Shown in pieces: positions 36,346 through 44,984 of a stretch of DNA of 64,000 nucleotides. The DNA lies in NCBI GenBank assembly GCA_021774445.1, contig JAJFJA010000055.1:82246-146245 (forward strand), given 5' to 3'. The first letter of the stretch is position 1; the number at the start of each line of letters is the position of its first letter. The translations under genes and the position numbers were made by a program. The notes under the pieces are model-generated. The model did not search any database. It saw only the letters and a list, made by a program, of their open reading frames with translations, and was not told the DNA's origin. The stretch is from Alphaproteobacteria bacterium. Lineage in GTDB: Bacteria; Pseudomonadota; Alphaproteobacteria; UBA6615.

Positions 36346-37833
36346 ATGAAATTACCCGACCCCGACGCTGGGATTATCGCCAGGCGCGAGCAGATTATCG
36401 CCGCCATGCGCGCCATTGTGCCGGGTGAGGGGGTCATCACCGACGCCGACGCCCTAGCCGTTTATGAGAGTGACGGCCTAACCGCCTACCGCCAGCTACC
36501 CCTGATCGCGGTGTTGCCGGAGACCACGGCCCAGGTCAGCCGGATAATGGCGTATTGCAACGAGCATGGCGTCAAGATCGTCCCCCGCGGGGCCGGGACG
36601 TCGTTGTCTGGCGGCGCCCTGCCGGCCGCCGACGCCATCACCCTCGGTTTGGGCAAATTCAACCGCGTCCTCGATATCGACCTCGCCAACCGCTGTGTGA
36701 CCGTTCAGCCCGGTGTCACCAATTTGGCGATCAGCGATGCTGTAGCGTCACACGACTTCTATTACGCCCCGGATCCGTCCAGCCAAATCGCCTGTACCAT
36801 CGGTGGCAACGTGGCTGAGAATTCCGGCGGCGTGCACTGCCTCAAATACGGCTTAACCACCAATAATCTGCTCGGTGTCGAGTTGGTCTTGTCCGACGGT
36901 GAGATCCTCCGTCTCGGTGGCAAGCACCTCGATGCGGCGGGTTACGATTTGCTCGGCGTTATCACCGGCTCCGAAGGCCTGCTCGGCATCATTACCGAGG
37001 TGACGGTCCGGGTGCTGAAAAAGCCTGAGGTCGCACGGGCGTTGCTCATCGGTTTCCCCAGTTCCGCCGCCGCCGGCGCGGCCGTGGCCGGCATCATCGC
37101 CGATGGCATCATCCCCGGCGGGATGGAGATGATGGACAGACCGGCCATCGCCGCCGCCGAGGCTTTCGTACAGGTTGGCTACCCGCTGGATGTCGAGGCC
37201 TTGATGATCGTCGAGCTGGACGGGCCGCCACCGGAAGTCAGCTATCTCATTGAGCGTGTTCGCGCCATTGCGGAGTCCCATGGCGCTTCCTCGATCCGGG
37301 TGAGCGAGACCGAGGAAGAACGGTTGCAATTCTGGGCCGGGCGCAAGGCCGCTTTTCCCGCCGTCGGCCGCATCAGTCCCGACTACTACTGCATGGACGG
37401 CACCATTCCGCGCCACCGCCTGCCCGAGGTCTTGGACCGCATCACCGCTTTGTCGGCAGACTATGGCCTGCGTGTCGCCAATGTCTTTCATGCCGGCGAC
37501 GGCAACCTGCATCCCCTTATTCTCTACGACGCCAACAAACCGGGTGAGTTGGACAAGGCGGAGTCTTTCGGCTCGGAAATATTGACGCTTTGCGTCGAGG
37601 TCGGCGGCGTGCTGACCGGCGAACATGGCGTCGGCGTCGAAAAGCGCGATCTCATGGGCACGATGTTCACCGAGACCGATCTCAACCATCAGCAACGCGT
37701 GAAATGCGCCTTCGACCCCGGCCAGCTGCTCAATCCGGGCAAAGTCTTTCCCATTCTGCACCGCTGCGCCGAGCTTGGCCGCGTCCATATTCATCGTGGC
37801 GAGACGCGCTTCCCGGATCTGCCGAGTTTCTAG
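36346..37833 (+). CDS. glcD: Glycolate oxidase subunit GlcD
   Basis: FAD-linked subunit of the glycolate oxidase complex, oxidising glycolate (or D-lactate) to glyoxylate. 495 residues: FAD_binding_4 domain with PRGAGTSLSGGALPAADA near 81 and SSQIACTIGGNVAENSGG, then the C-terminal FAD-oxidase domain with VFHAGDGNLHP and LTGEHGVGVEKR. The ATG at 36346 has GGAAGG upstream; the frame opens slightly earlier, at 36319. First gene of glcDEF. Confidence 0.94.
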   Translation: MKLPDPDAGIIARREQIIAAMRAIVPGEGVITDADALAVYESDGLTAYRQLPLIAVLPETTAQVSRIMAYCNEHGVKIVPRGAGTSLSGGALPAADAITLGLGKFNRVLDIDLANRCVTVQPGVTNLAISDAVASHDFYYAPDPSSQIACTIGGNVAENSGGVHCLKYGLTTNNLLGVELVLSDGEILRLGGKHLDAAGYDLLGVITGSEGLLGIITEVTVRVLKKPEVARALLIGFPSSAAAGAAVAGIIADGIIPGGMEMMDRPAIAAAEAFVQVGYPLDVEALMIVELDGPPPEVSYLIERVRAIAESHGASSIRVSETEEERLQFWAGRKAAFPAVGRISPDYYCMDGTIPRHRLPEVLDRITALSADYGLRVANVFHAGDGNLHPLILYDANKPGELDKAESFGSEILTLCVEVGGVLTGEHGVGVEKRDLMGTMFTETDLNHQQRVKCAFDPGQLLNPGKVFPILHRCAELGRVHIHRGETRFPDLPSF

Positions 37834-37852
37834 CCCGTGCACCGCCGCGCTG

Positions 37853-39085
37853 ATGACCGATAACGCCACCATCCGCCCGCAAGACGCGGCCCAAATCGAG
37901 GAAGTCATCGCCTGGGCGCTGGACACCGCGACCCCGCTAAACGTCACCGCCGCCGGCAGCAAGCAGACCCTCGGCCGTCCCGTGGCGGCGCAACGGGCCT
38001 TGGATACCTCGGCGCTCAGCGGCATCTCCTTGTATCAGCCCGAAGAGCTGGTGCTCACCGCCGGGCCGGCGACGCCAATGGCCGAAATCGAACGGCGGCT
38101 CGCCGATCAGCGCCAGCAATTGGCGTTCGAGCCGCCCGATCTCGGGCCCTTGTTGGGCCAGCCTGCCGCGGCGGGGACCTTGGTCGGCACCGTTGCTTGC
38201 AACTTGGCCGGCAGCCGCCGCGTTAAGGCCGGCGCCGCCCGCGATCATGTCCTTGGGATTCACGCCGTCAGCGGCCGCGGCGAGATCTTCAAAACCGGCG
38301 GCCGGGTCGTCAAGAACGTCACCGGTTACGACCTTAGCAAGTTGCTGACCGGCTCCTTCGGTACTTTGGCGGTGATCACCGAGTTGACCGTCAAAGTGCT
38401 GCCGGCACCCGAGAAGACCCGCACCGTGCTGGTCTATGGCCTCGACGATGCCGCGGCGACGGCGGCCATGACCGTCGCCCTCAATAGCAGCCAAGAGGTC
38501 TCCGGTGCCGCTCATTTGCCGGCACCCCTGGCGGCACTCTCCAGCGTCGACCATGTTGGCAATGCTGGACGGGCGGTCACGGCGTTGCGGGTCGAGGGCG
38601 TCGGACCGTCGGTTACCGCCCGCTGCGCGGCGCTGAGAAACGCCCTTGCCGGCTTCGGGGCGGGCGAGGAGTTGCATAGCCGCCGCAGCACGACCCTGTG
38701 GCGCGAGCTGCGCGACGTCGCCACCTTCCAGCCCCATTCCGACCAGCCCTTGTGGCGGCTCTCCACCGCTCCCCAAGCCGGGCATCAGATCGCCGCCGCG
38801 ATCCTGCGGCAGTTCGACGGTCAGGCCTACTATGATTGGGGCGGCGGCCTCGTCTGGCTGGCCGTGCCGGCAACCACCGAGGCGGCCGGTCATGCCCAGG
38901 TCAGGGCGGCGCTGGCGTCCGCCGGCGGCCACGCCACGTTGATCCGCGCGCCCGCATCCCTGCGCGCCACGGTGCCGGTTTTCGAGCCGCTACCGGCGCC
39001 GATATTGCAGCTTACGCGGCGCATCCGCGAAGGCTTCGACCCCAAGGGCATCCTCAACCCGGGGCGCATGTACGCGGAGATCTAG
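37853..39085 (+). CDS. glcE: Glycolate oxidase subunit GlcE
   Basis: Second FAD-binding subunit of glycolate oxidase, 410 residues. It has a shortened FAD_binding_4 domain (ALDTSALSGISLYQPEELVLTAGPATPMAEIE; GTLVGTVACNLAGSRRVKAGAARDHVLG; GGRVVKNVTGYDLSKLLTGSFGTLAVITELTVKVLP) and the C-terminal GFDPKGILNPGRMY. I chose the ATG at 37853 (MTDNATIRPQD), 19 bases after the glcD stop, over an out-of-place extension into glcD. Confidence 0.93.
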   Translation: MTDNATIRPQDAAQIEEVIAWALDTATPLNVTAAGSKQTLGRPVAAQRALDTSALSGISLYQPEELVLTAGPATPMAEIERRLADQRQQLAFEPPDLGPLLGQPAAAGTLVGTVACNLAGSRRVKAGAARDHVLGIHAVSGRGEIFKTGGRVVKNVTGYDLSKLLTGSFGTLAVITELTVKVLPAPEKTRTVLVYGLDDAAATAAMTVALNSSQEVSGAAHLPAPLAALSSVDHVGNAGRAVTALRVEGVGPSVTARCAALRNALAGFGAGEELHSRRSTTLWRELRDVATFQPHSDQPLWRLSTAPQAGHQIAAAILRQFDGQAYYDWGGGLVWLAVPATTEAAGHAQVRAALASAGGHATLIRAPASLRATVPVFEPLPAPILQLTRRIREGFDPKGILNPGRMYAEI

Positions 39086-39091
39086 CGAGCC

Positions 39092-40381
39092 ATGCAAACG
39101 AACTTTTCCATCGCCCAGTTGGCCGATCCCGATATTGCCGAGGCCGAGCAAATCCTCCGGGCCTGCGTCCATTGCGGCTTCTGCACGGCGACCTGTCCGA
39201 CTTATGTCTTGTTGGGCGACGAACTCGACAGTCCGCGCGGTCGCATCTACCTCATCAAGGACATGCTGGAGAACGACCGCCCGGCTAGTGACCAGGTCGT
39301 CAGACATGTCGACCGCTGCCTGTCCTGCCTGGCCTGCATGACGACGTGCCCGTCCGGCGTCAACTACATGCATTTGGTCGACCACGCGCGCCGCCATATT
39401 GAGCGCACCCATACGCGCCCCGTGCCCGAGCGTTTACTCCGAAGCCTGCTGGCCTATGTGCTGCCGCGCCCGGGCGTCTTCCGTCTATCGTTGCGTGGCG
39501 CCACCATGGCCCGACCTTTCGCCCGCGCGTTGCCGGGCCGCTTGCGCCGTTTGGTCGAGATGACGCCGCGGCGCGTCAGCCGCCGCGCCAAGGTCGATCG
39601 CCCGCAGACCGTTGCCGCCGAAGGCACACGGCGCGCTCGCGTCGCCTTGCTGTCTAGCTGTGCCCAGCAAGTTCTCGCCAGCCAGATCAACGAGGCGACG
39701 ATTCGCCTGCTCACCCGCCACGGCACTGAAGTCGTTATTGCCGAGGGCATGGGCTGTTGCGGCGCCTTGGTTCACCATTTGGGCAAGGAGGCGGCGGCCA
39801 AGGCGCAAGCGCGCGCCAATATCGATGCCTGGTGCAAGGTCGACGAAACCGGCGAACTCGATGCGATCATCGTCAACGCCAGCGGCTGCGGCACCGTGAT
39901 CAAGGACTACGGCCATATGTTCCGCAACGACCCGCAATACCGCGCCAAGGCCGCCCGCATATCGGCGCTGGCCCGCGATATCACCGAATTCATGGTCGAC
40001 CGCGACTTGGCGCCGCTACAGGGGCAGCGGCGCGAGCGCGTGACTTATCACGCCGCTTGTTCGATGCAGCATGGCCAGCGGGTGATCGCACCGCCGAAAC
40101 AACTGCTTCAGCGCGCTGGGTTCTCTGTCTCCGAGCCGGCTGAGTCCCATCTGTGCTGCGGTTCGGCCGGAACCTACAACCTCTTGCAGCCTGAGTTGGC
40201 GGACCGGCTCGGCGCCCGCAAGGCCGACAATTTGGCGGCGACGAAGCCGGACATGATCGCCACCGGCAACATCGGCTGCATGACCCAGATCGCCCAGCAT
40301 CTGCAGGTGCCTGTCGTCCACACGGTTGAGCTGCTCGATTGGGCCACCGGTGGTCCCAAGCCGCCGGCGCTGCCCGACTAG
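39092..40381 (+). CDS. glcF: Glycolate oxidase iron-sulfur subunit GlcF
   Basis: Iron-sulfur subunit passing electrons from GlcDE to the quinone pool. 429 residues with two 4Fe-4S motifs, CVHCGFCTATCP (C25, C28, C31, C35) and CLSCLACMTTCP at about 76-87. Two cysteine-rich CCG domains follow (GMGCCGALVHHLG; HLCCGSAGTYNLLQPE). Starts six bases after glcE. With glcDE it makes the full complex, so the cell can use or detoxify glycolate. Confidence 0.95.
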   Translation: MQTNFSIAQLADPDIAEAEQILRACVHCGFCTATCPTYVLLGDELDSPRGRIYLIKDMLENDRPASDQVVRHVDRCLSCLACMTTCPSGVNYMHLVDHARRHIERTHTRPVPERLLRSLLAYVLPRPGVFRLSLRGATMARPFARALPGRLRRLVEMTPRRVSRRAKVDRPQTVAAEGTRRARVALLSSCAQQVLASQINEATIRLLTRHGTEVVIAEGMGCCGALVHHLGKEAAAKAQARANIDAWCKVDETGELDAIIVNASGCGTVIKDYGHMFRNDPQYRAKAARISALARDITEFMVDRDLAPLQGQRRERVTYHAACSMQHGQRVIAPPKQLLQRAGFSVSEPAESHLCCGSAGTYNLLQPELADRLGARKADNLAATKPDMIATGNIGCMTQIAQHLQVPVVHTVELLDWATGGPKPPALPD

Positions 40382-40450
40382 ACCGGTAGCCGCGGCGATC
40401 CAGGGGTGCCACCGGGCTAGCCCGTGGCCTTGCAGGCCGCGCCCGACTGA

Positions 40451-40876
40451 CTAACCTTTGCGGTCCGCCAGGCGGTAGACGAATTTCAGTCCCGACCACC
40501 GTTCGTCGACCGCGCAGACCTTCACATCCACCAGCCCCGCGTCCAGCCCGGTTGTGCGCACCACGTTGCCGTCCAGGTCGGTCGCCATCTTTGCCGCCTT
40601 CTTCGGCCAGGCAATCCACAGCGCGCCATCGACCTTTATTTTGTTTTTCAAGGTGCCGATTCGCCGCTTCAGTTGGCGCGCGTCTTTGCAGCAGGCCAAG
40701 ATCACATCGGCCGGTCCCCCACGCAGCCCGAAACGCATCGTTGCGTCGTCCGGTGGCCGTGGTTGTTCCGCCGGCCAGCCGTCCGGCCAATCCGTATCGG
40801 GATCGACGACCATCACCAGATGTCCGGGCTTGATTCCAAGTTTCTTCGGCAACGGGGTTCCCGAGTAACCGACCAT
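40451..40876 (-). CDS. DUF3052 family protein
   Basis: 141-residue small soluble protein of unknown function. Recognisable segments are MVGYSGTPLPKKLGIKPGH, a middle IACCKDARQLKRRIGTLKNKIK-like helix, ALWIAWPKKAAK, VRTTGLDAGLVDVKVCAVDERWSGLKFVYRL. This pattern fits DUF3052. The ATG at 40876 shares one base with the stop of the upstream DUF2817 gene (TGATG), so the two are translationally coupled. A longer open frame to 41113 is rejected because it lies inside that gene. Confidence 0.8.
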   Translation of the reverse strand: MVGYSGTPLPKKLGIKPGHLVMVVDPDTDWPDGWPAEQPRPPDDATMRFGLRGGPADVILACCKDARQLKRRIGTLKNKIKVDGALWIAWPKKAAKMATDLDGNVVRTTGLDAGLVDVKVCAVDERWSGLKFVYRLADRKG

Positions 40877-41976
40877 CAGTCGCTGCCGGCCAGCCCGTCG
40901 TAAGCCCGGGCCACCATTTCCGTACCGCGCGCCCAAATCTGTTGCTTCCATTGCGGCTCGTCGGGATAGAAGGCGTCGCGAATATTCGCCTTGATTTCCC
41001 GACCTTGCGCGGAACCCGGATCGCCATCGTTGTGCAACCAGGCGTCGGCGCGCAGGGTGTCCATCACATCTGGGACCGGCTTGGTGCCGAACTCCAGGGC
41101 AATGGCGGTCCATTCGGCCTGCGGCGCCAGCGCGAACAGGCCTTCGGCGAGGGTGCCTTGCACATCCGCCGAACTGGATGACCCGCCTTTGGGGCTTGTC
41201 ACATCCTCGCCGAACCAGGCCCGTGCCCGGGCGAACGCCGCCTCTTCGGGACCCTGCATGCAGATCGGCTCGCCATAGCCGTAGGGCCCCAGTCCGGTGT
41301 GAAAATCTATCAGGGCGACGTGCCGGGCATGGGCCAATTCTTGGCCGACGATCCGCTCGATCGTGCGGCGTGACCAGGTCGGCCGGTGGCCGCCGAAGAA
41401 CAGGCCGTCCTTATGTCGATACTGCCCGACGCTGATCGCCGCCTGCAACGCGAACTGCCCGTGCAGCGTTGCATAATCGTCCATAACCTTCTGCGTCGCC
41501 GCGCGTGAGGCATCGTCCCAGCTTTGCGGGACCAAGGCGGCCGCCAGTTGATTGTAACCCGGGTTATCGGGGTAGGCGCCGGCATCGTGATCGGCAAAAT
41601 TGCGATTGAGATCCACATTGTCTTCGGTAACTCGGCGCAGCCAGGCGAAGCCATACGGGTTGATCGCATGGACCAGAAGCACCGCGACGCCTGCTGGCAC
41701 CGCCGGGGCGTCCGCGCTCTCCAACAGCCCGACTTGCACGCCGGAGCCGCAAAAGCCCTCCACCCCGTGCGTTCCCGAAATAACCATCACGACGCGCTCC
41801 GCCTCAGCCGCGCCGAGTCGCGTCACATCGGTATAAAGGGCTTCGCCAAGGGGCCCTGTCGTCGGGTTCGGATGGCTTGTCACCGGAGTCCCCGAGCGCA
41901 GGCAGCCGGCAAGGAATTTGCCCCGAGCATCGCTATAGGTGGCGGAAAATTGGTCTTGGACGGCCATAGGCATCAT
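40876..41976 (-). CDS. DUF2817 (M14-like carboxypeptidase fold) protein
   Basis: About 366 residues, related to zinc carboxypeptidases. Likely zinc ligands are in SGTHGVEGFCGSG and LIDFHTGLGPYG. VDLNRNF and TAIALEFGTKP are further family marks, the last possibly holding the catalytic glutamate. There is no signal peptide, so it is probably cytoplasmic. The natural substrate is unknown. The N-terminus is uncertain (ATGs at 41976, 41973 and 41967 in one frame; no good ribosome binding site). Confidence 0.8.
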   Translation of the reverse strand: MMPMAVQDQFSATYSDARGKFLAGCLRSGTPVTSHPNPTTGPLGEALYTDVTRLGAAEAERVVMVISGTHGVEGFCGSGVQVGLLESADAPAVPAGVAVLLVHAINPYGFAWLRRVTEDNVDLNRNFADHDAGAYPDNPGYNQLAAALVPQSWDDASRAATQKVMDDYATLHGQFALQAAISVGQYRHKDGLFFGGHRPTWSRRTIERIVGQELAHARHVALIDFHTGLGPYGYGEPICMQGPEEAAFARARAWFGEDVTSPKGGSSSSADVQGTLAEGLFALAPQAEWTAIALEFGTKPVPDVMDTLRADAWLHNDGDPGSAQGREIKANIRDAFYPDEPQWKQQIWARGTEMVARAYDGLAGSD

Positions 41977-42066
41977 CACTTTGTGAACGAAAAATGATCG
42001 GTTCGTACAACTTTTAGGGGGTTTTGCCGGTTGGTCAAAAGCCAACAATGCCCCATATTGGAGTCC

Positions 42067-42618
42067 ATGCTAGCGAAAACGATCGTCCTCGTCGCGGCTA
42101 TCTTGCTGCCCATCGCCACGGCCAGCGCCGACCAGCGGGACCCCCGCTTGGATCGGCTGTTCGCGGTGCTGCAGACCACCGACAACGACCGCGAAGCGCG
42201 GCAGGCGGAGCAGCTGATATGGGCCATCTGGATTCAAACCGACGATGCTGGCGCCCAGTCGACGATGACCAATGGCATTGAGGCCATGAGCAGCAACCGC
42301 CTCGATCAGGCTCTGGCGATTTTTGACCGCCTGGTGGCAGAAGCGCCGGATTTCGCCGAGGCATGGAACAAACGCGCCACCGTTCATTTCTTGCTCGGCA
42401 ATCTCGATGAGTCGATCGCCGATGTGGCCCACACCCTGGATCTCGAACCCCGGCATTTTGGCGCCTTGAGCGGTCTTGGCCAGATCAACTTGGCTCAGCG
42501 GGACGAAGCGTCGGCGCTGGCCGCCTTCGAGGACGCGATCGCGGTTCACCCCTATTTGGTCGGCACGCGCGCTATTGTCGACGCCCTTCGCGGCCGAGTT
42601 CGGGGCGACCCCCTTTAG
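42067..42618 (+). CDS. Periplasmic TPR-repeat protein
   Basis: 183-residue exported protein. A signal peptide (MLAKTIVLVAAILLPIATASA, cut before DQRD) is followed by DPRLDRLFAVLQTTDNDREARQAEQLIWAIW and three tetratricopeptide-like helices (about 75-165: LDQALAIFDRLVAEAPDFAEAWNKRA, NLDESIADVAHTLDLEPRH, DEASALAAFEDAIAVHPY). TPR proteins scaffold protein contacts; the partner here is unknown. GGAG lies five bases before the ATG. Divergent from DUF2817. Confidence 0.82.
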   Translation: MLAKTIVLVAAILLPIATASADQRDPRLDRLFAVLQTTDNDREARQAEQLIWAIWIQTDDAGAQSTMTNGIEAMSSNRLDQALAIFDRLVAEAPDFAEAWNKRATVHFLLGNLDESIADVAHTLDLEPRHFGALSGLGQINLAQRDEASALAAFEDAIAVHPYLVGTRAIVDALRGRVRGDPL

Positions 42619-42638
42619 CGCCCTTTTTGCGCAGACGT

Positions 42639-42667
42639 GATAACGCCGTGATAATTCTTGGCGATAA
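42639..42667 (+). promoter_or_regulatory. GATAA direct repeats upstream of msrP
   Basis: Three GATAA copies start at 42639, 42650 and 42663. The first two are part of GTGATAA direct repeats 11 bases (one helical turn) apart, about 110 bases before the msrP ATG. This could be an activator site; no regulator is identified. Confidence 0.35.
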
Positions 42668-42762
42668 GATCGAGTTCACACAACCGTAAGTGAGTTGCTT
42701 CAGACTTCTGCGACCCCTCCATCGGCGAGGGCGATGCGGGAACGGCTAGATCGGAGAGCCCC

Positions 42763-43743
42763 ATGCTAACAAAAGTCAAGCGCGGCTGGGAGTTGCCGGA
42801 GAGCGCGGCGACCCCGGAAGATGTTTTCCATCAGCGGCGCACCCTGGCCAAGGCCATTGCGGCTGGGCCGATTTTGGCCGCCGCGGGCCCGTTGCTTGCG
42901 GCAGCGCCGGCCTTCGCAGCGAAGGGCGAGGAGGCCACGGCCGATCTCTATCCCGTCATGCAGAATAAGAACTATGTGCTCGACCGGGAATTAACCCCGG
43001 AAAAGGAAGTTGTGACCTTCAACAACTTCTACGAGTTCGGCTCGCACAAGCAGATCGCGCGCGCCGCGCAGAAGATGCCGATCGATCCTTGGACCATTCG
43101 GATCCAAGGTCTGGTCGAGGAGGAGCGCGAGATCGATTTCGATACCCTCGTGCGCTCGATGCCGCTTGAGGAACGCCTCTATCGCCACCGCTGCGTTGAA
43201 GCCTGGTCTATGGCCGTGCCTTGGTCCGGCTTCCCGATGAAAAATCTGATCGATATGGCGCGGCCGTTGGGCAGCGCCAAATATGTGATCATGGAAACCT
43301 TGGCCGATGCGGACACCATGAGCGGCCTGCGCCAGCCGTGGTATCCGTGGCCCTATATCGAGGGCCTCACCATGGCCGAGGCCACCAACGAGCTGGCCTT
43401 CATGGTGACCGGTCTTTATGGCAAGCCCGTGCCGAAGCAGAACGGTGCGCCGCTACGCTTGGCGGTGCCGTGGAAATATGGTTTCAAGTCGATCAAGTCG
43501 ATCGTCAGCCTCACCTTCGCCGAAGGCCGGCCCGCGACCTATTGGGAGAAGATCCAGCCGTCGGAATACGGTTTCTGGGCCAACGTCAATCCTGAGGTGC
43601 CCCATCCGCGTTGGACTCAGGCCACGGAGCGTCCGCTCGGCAAGAAGGAGCGGGACCGCGTGCCGACCCTGCTCTACAACGGCTACACCGAGTTTGTCGC
43701 CCACCTCTACGATGGCCTGGAGAACGAGCCGCTTTACATGTAG
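42763..43743 (+). CDS. msrP: Protein-methionine-sulfoxide reductase catalytic subunit MsrP
   Basis: Periplasmic molybdopterin enzyme that repairs oxidised methionine in envelope proteins. 326 residues with a Tat signal (HQRRTLAKAIAAGPILAAAG...AFA), a sulfite-oxidase-type Mo-binding domain with the molybdenum-ligand cysteine at 144 (HRCVEAWSM), and the MsrP-typical end PTLLYNGYTEFVAHLYDGLENEPLYM. The usual partner gene msrQ (haem-binding membrane subunit) is not next to it; a terminator and an opposing LysR gene follow instead. Confidence 0.93.
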   Translation: MLTKVKRGWELPESAATPEDVFHQRRTLAKAIAAGPILAAAGPLLAAAPAFAAKGEEATADLYPVMQNKNYVLDRELTPEKEVVTFNNFYEFGSHKQIARAAQKMPIDPWTIRIQGLVEEEREIDFDTLVRSMPLEERLYRHRCVEAWSMAVPWSGFPMKNLIDMARPLGSAKYVIMETLADADTMSGLRQPWYPWPYIEGLTMAEATNELAFMVTGLYGKPVPKQNGAPLRLAVPWKYGFKSIKSIVSLTFAEGRPATYWEKIQPSEYGFWANVNPEVPHPRWTQATERPLGKKERDRVPTLLYNGYTEFVAHLYDGLENEPLYM

Positions 43744-43773
43744 CGGTCGCCTCGCTTCCGACACCTGTTTCGG

Positions 43774-43803
43774 TAAAAAAAGGCCGGGCCCTAGGGCCCG
43801 GCC
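43774..43803 (-). terminator. Rho-independent terminator for the LysR gene
   Basis: A perfect 22-base palindrome (43782-43803, ggccgggcccta and its complement) is flanked on the left by a run of A, which reads as a U-run on the minus strand. It ends the leftward LysR transcript and may also stop msrP transcription. Confidence 0.85.
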
Positions 43804-43976
43804 AGTTTACAACAGGAAAGATTCCAAAAACGCACTCACCCTCTCGCGCAAGATCGCCAGAGCAGGCTCAACCGCACGCTGGTTTCAGATCCGACCGCAA
43901 GATATTCGCCGAGACCGGTATTGACCACTTGGTTCGCGGCAGCCCTGCCATGCAAGACGCGCATGGCCTTCTGCCG

Positions 43977-44864
43977 CTAAAAGCGCGTCGCCGCCACTTC
44001 CCGCAGCAGGAAGTCCCTGAATAGCTGGATCCTGCGGGTGTGGCGCAGTTCCTCCGGATAGACGAAATAGGCGTCGTTCGTCGGCCCTTCGACCTCCGGA
44101 AGAATGCGCACCAGCGTGTTCGATTCATGCGCCAGAAAATCCGGCAGCATGGCAATCCCCAGCCCGGACTGCACGGCTCGGAAAATCCCATAGACATTGT
44201 TGACTTTTAGCGCCGGCCGGCGCACCTCGCCGTTCGACCCAGCCCGCAGCAGCCAATTGACGTGCGGCGACGGCGTCGCGACCTCATCGCCGTAGACGAT
44301 CAAGCGATGCTCCGTTAGCTCTTCCATGCTCTGCGGTACGCCGCGCTTCTTAATATACTCCGGCGCCGCGAAGACGTGATAATGAACCCGGCATAGGTTG
44401 CGCTTCACCAGATCCGGTTGCTGCGGCATCGACAGTCGGATCGCGCAGTCTGCCTGCCGCATACCCAAGTCCAGCTCCTGATCGGTGATCAGCAGTGTCA
44501 CTTGGATTTCCGGGAACATATCCAGGAACACCTGTATGCGCGGCGTCAGCCACAGCGAGCCCAGCGCCACGGTTGTCGTAATTTTCAGCGTCCCCTGCGG
44601 CCGGGTTTGGCTGTCCTGCAGCATCGCCTCGGTTATCGAGAGCTTGTTGAAGACGTCATGCACCGACTGGAACAGCAATTCGCCCTGTTCCGTTAACAGC
44701 AGCCCGCGGGCGTGCCGGTGAAACAACGTGCAACTCAGAGATTCTTCGAGCGCGCTGACTTGCCGGCTGACCGCCGATTGGCTGAGATGCAATACGTCGC
44801 CGGCATGGGTAAAGCTGCCGGCCTCGGCGACGGCATGAAAGATCCGCAACTTGTCCCAATCCAT
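43977..44864 (-). CDS. LysR family transcriptional regulator
   Basis: 295-residue LTTR. The N-terminal winged helix (about 3-62) reads WDKLRIFHAVAEAGSFTHAG...LSQSAVSRQVSALEESL. The C-terminal effector-binding domain starts near 90 (GTLKITTTVALG). The target is unknown; trxB lies immediately upstream on the same strand, so it is not the classic divergent pair. The ATG at 44864 is used; a GTG two codons earlier (44870) is possible. Ends at a strong terminator. Confidence 0.92.
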   Translation of the reverse strand: MDWDKLRIFHAVAEAGSFTHAGDVLHLSQSAVSRQVSALEESLSCTLFHRHARGLLLTEQGELLFQSVHDVFNKLSITEAMLQDSQTRPQGTLKITTTVALGSLWLTPRIQVFLDMFPEIQVTLLITDQELDLGMRQADCAIRLSMPQQPDLVKRNLCRVHYHVFAAPEYIKKRGVPQSMEELTEHRLIVYGDEVATPSPHVNWLLRAGSNGEVRRPALKVNNVYGIFRAVQSGLGIAMLPDFLAHESNTLVRILPEVEGPTNDAYFVYPEELRHTRRIQLFRDFLLREVAATRF

Positions 44865-44984
44865 CGACACGGCATTAACTCGTAGTATCTCTGCGGCCAG
44901 GATAGGCCTGCGAGGTTAAACAAATGCGGACGGTTTTGCGCTTATTTTGCGCCGCGAACGAGGCCGGCGCGGCCCGCGGCGGTC

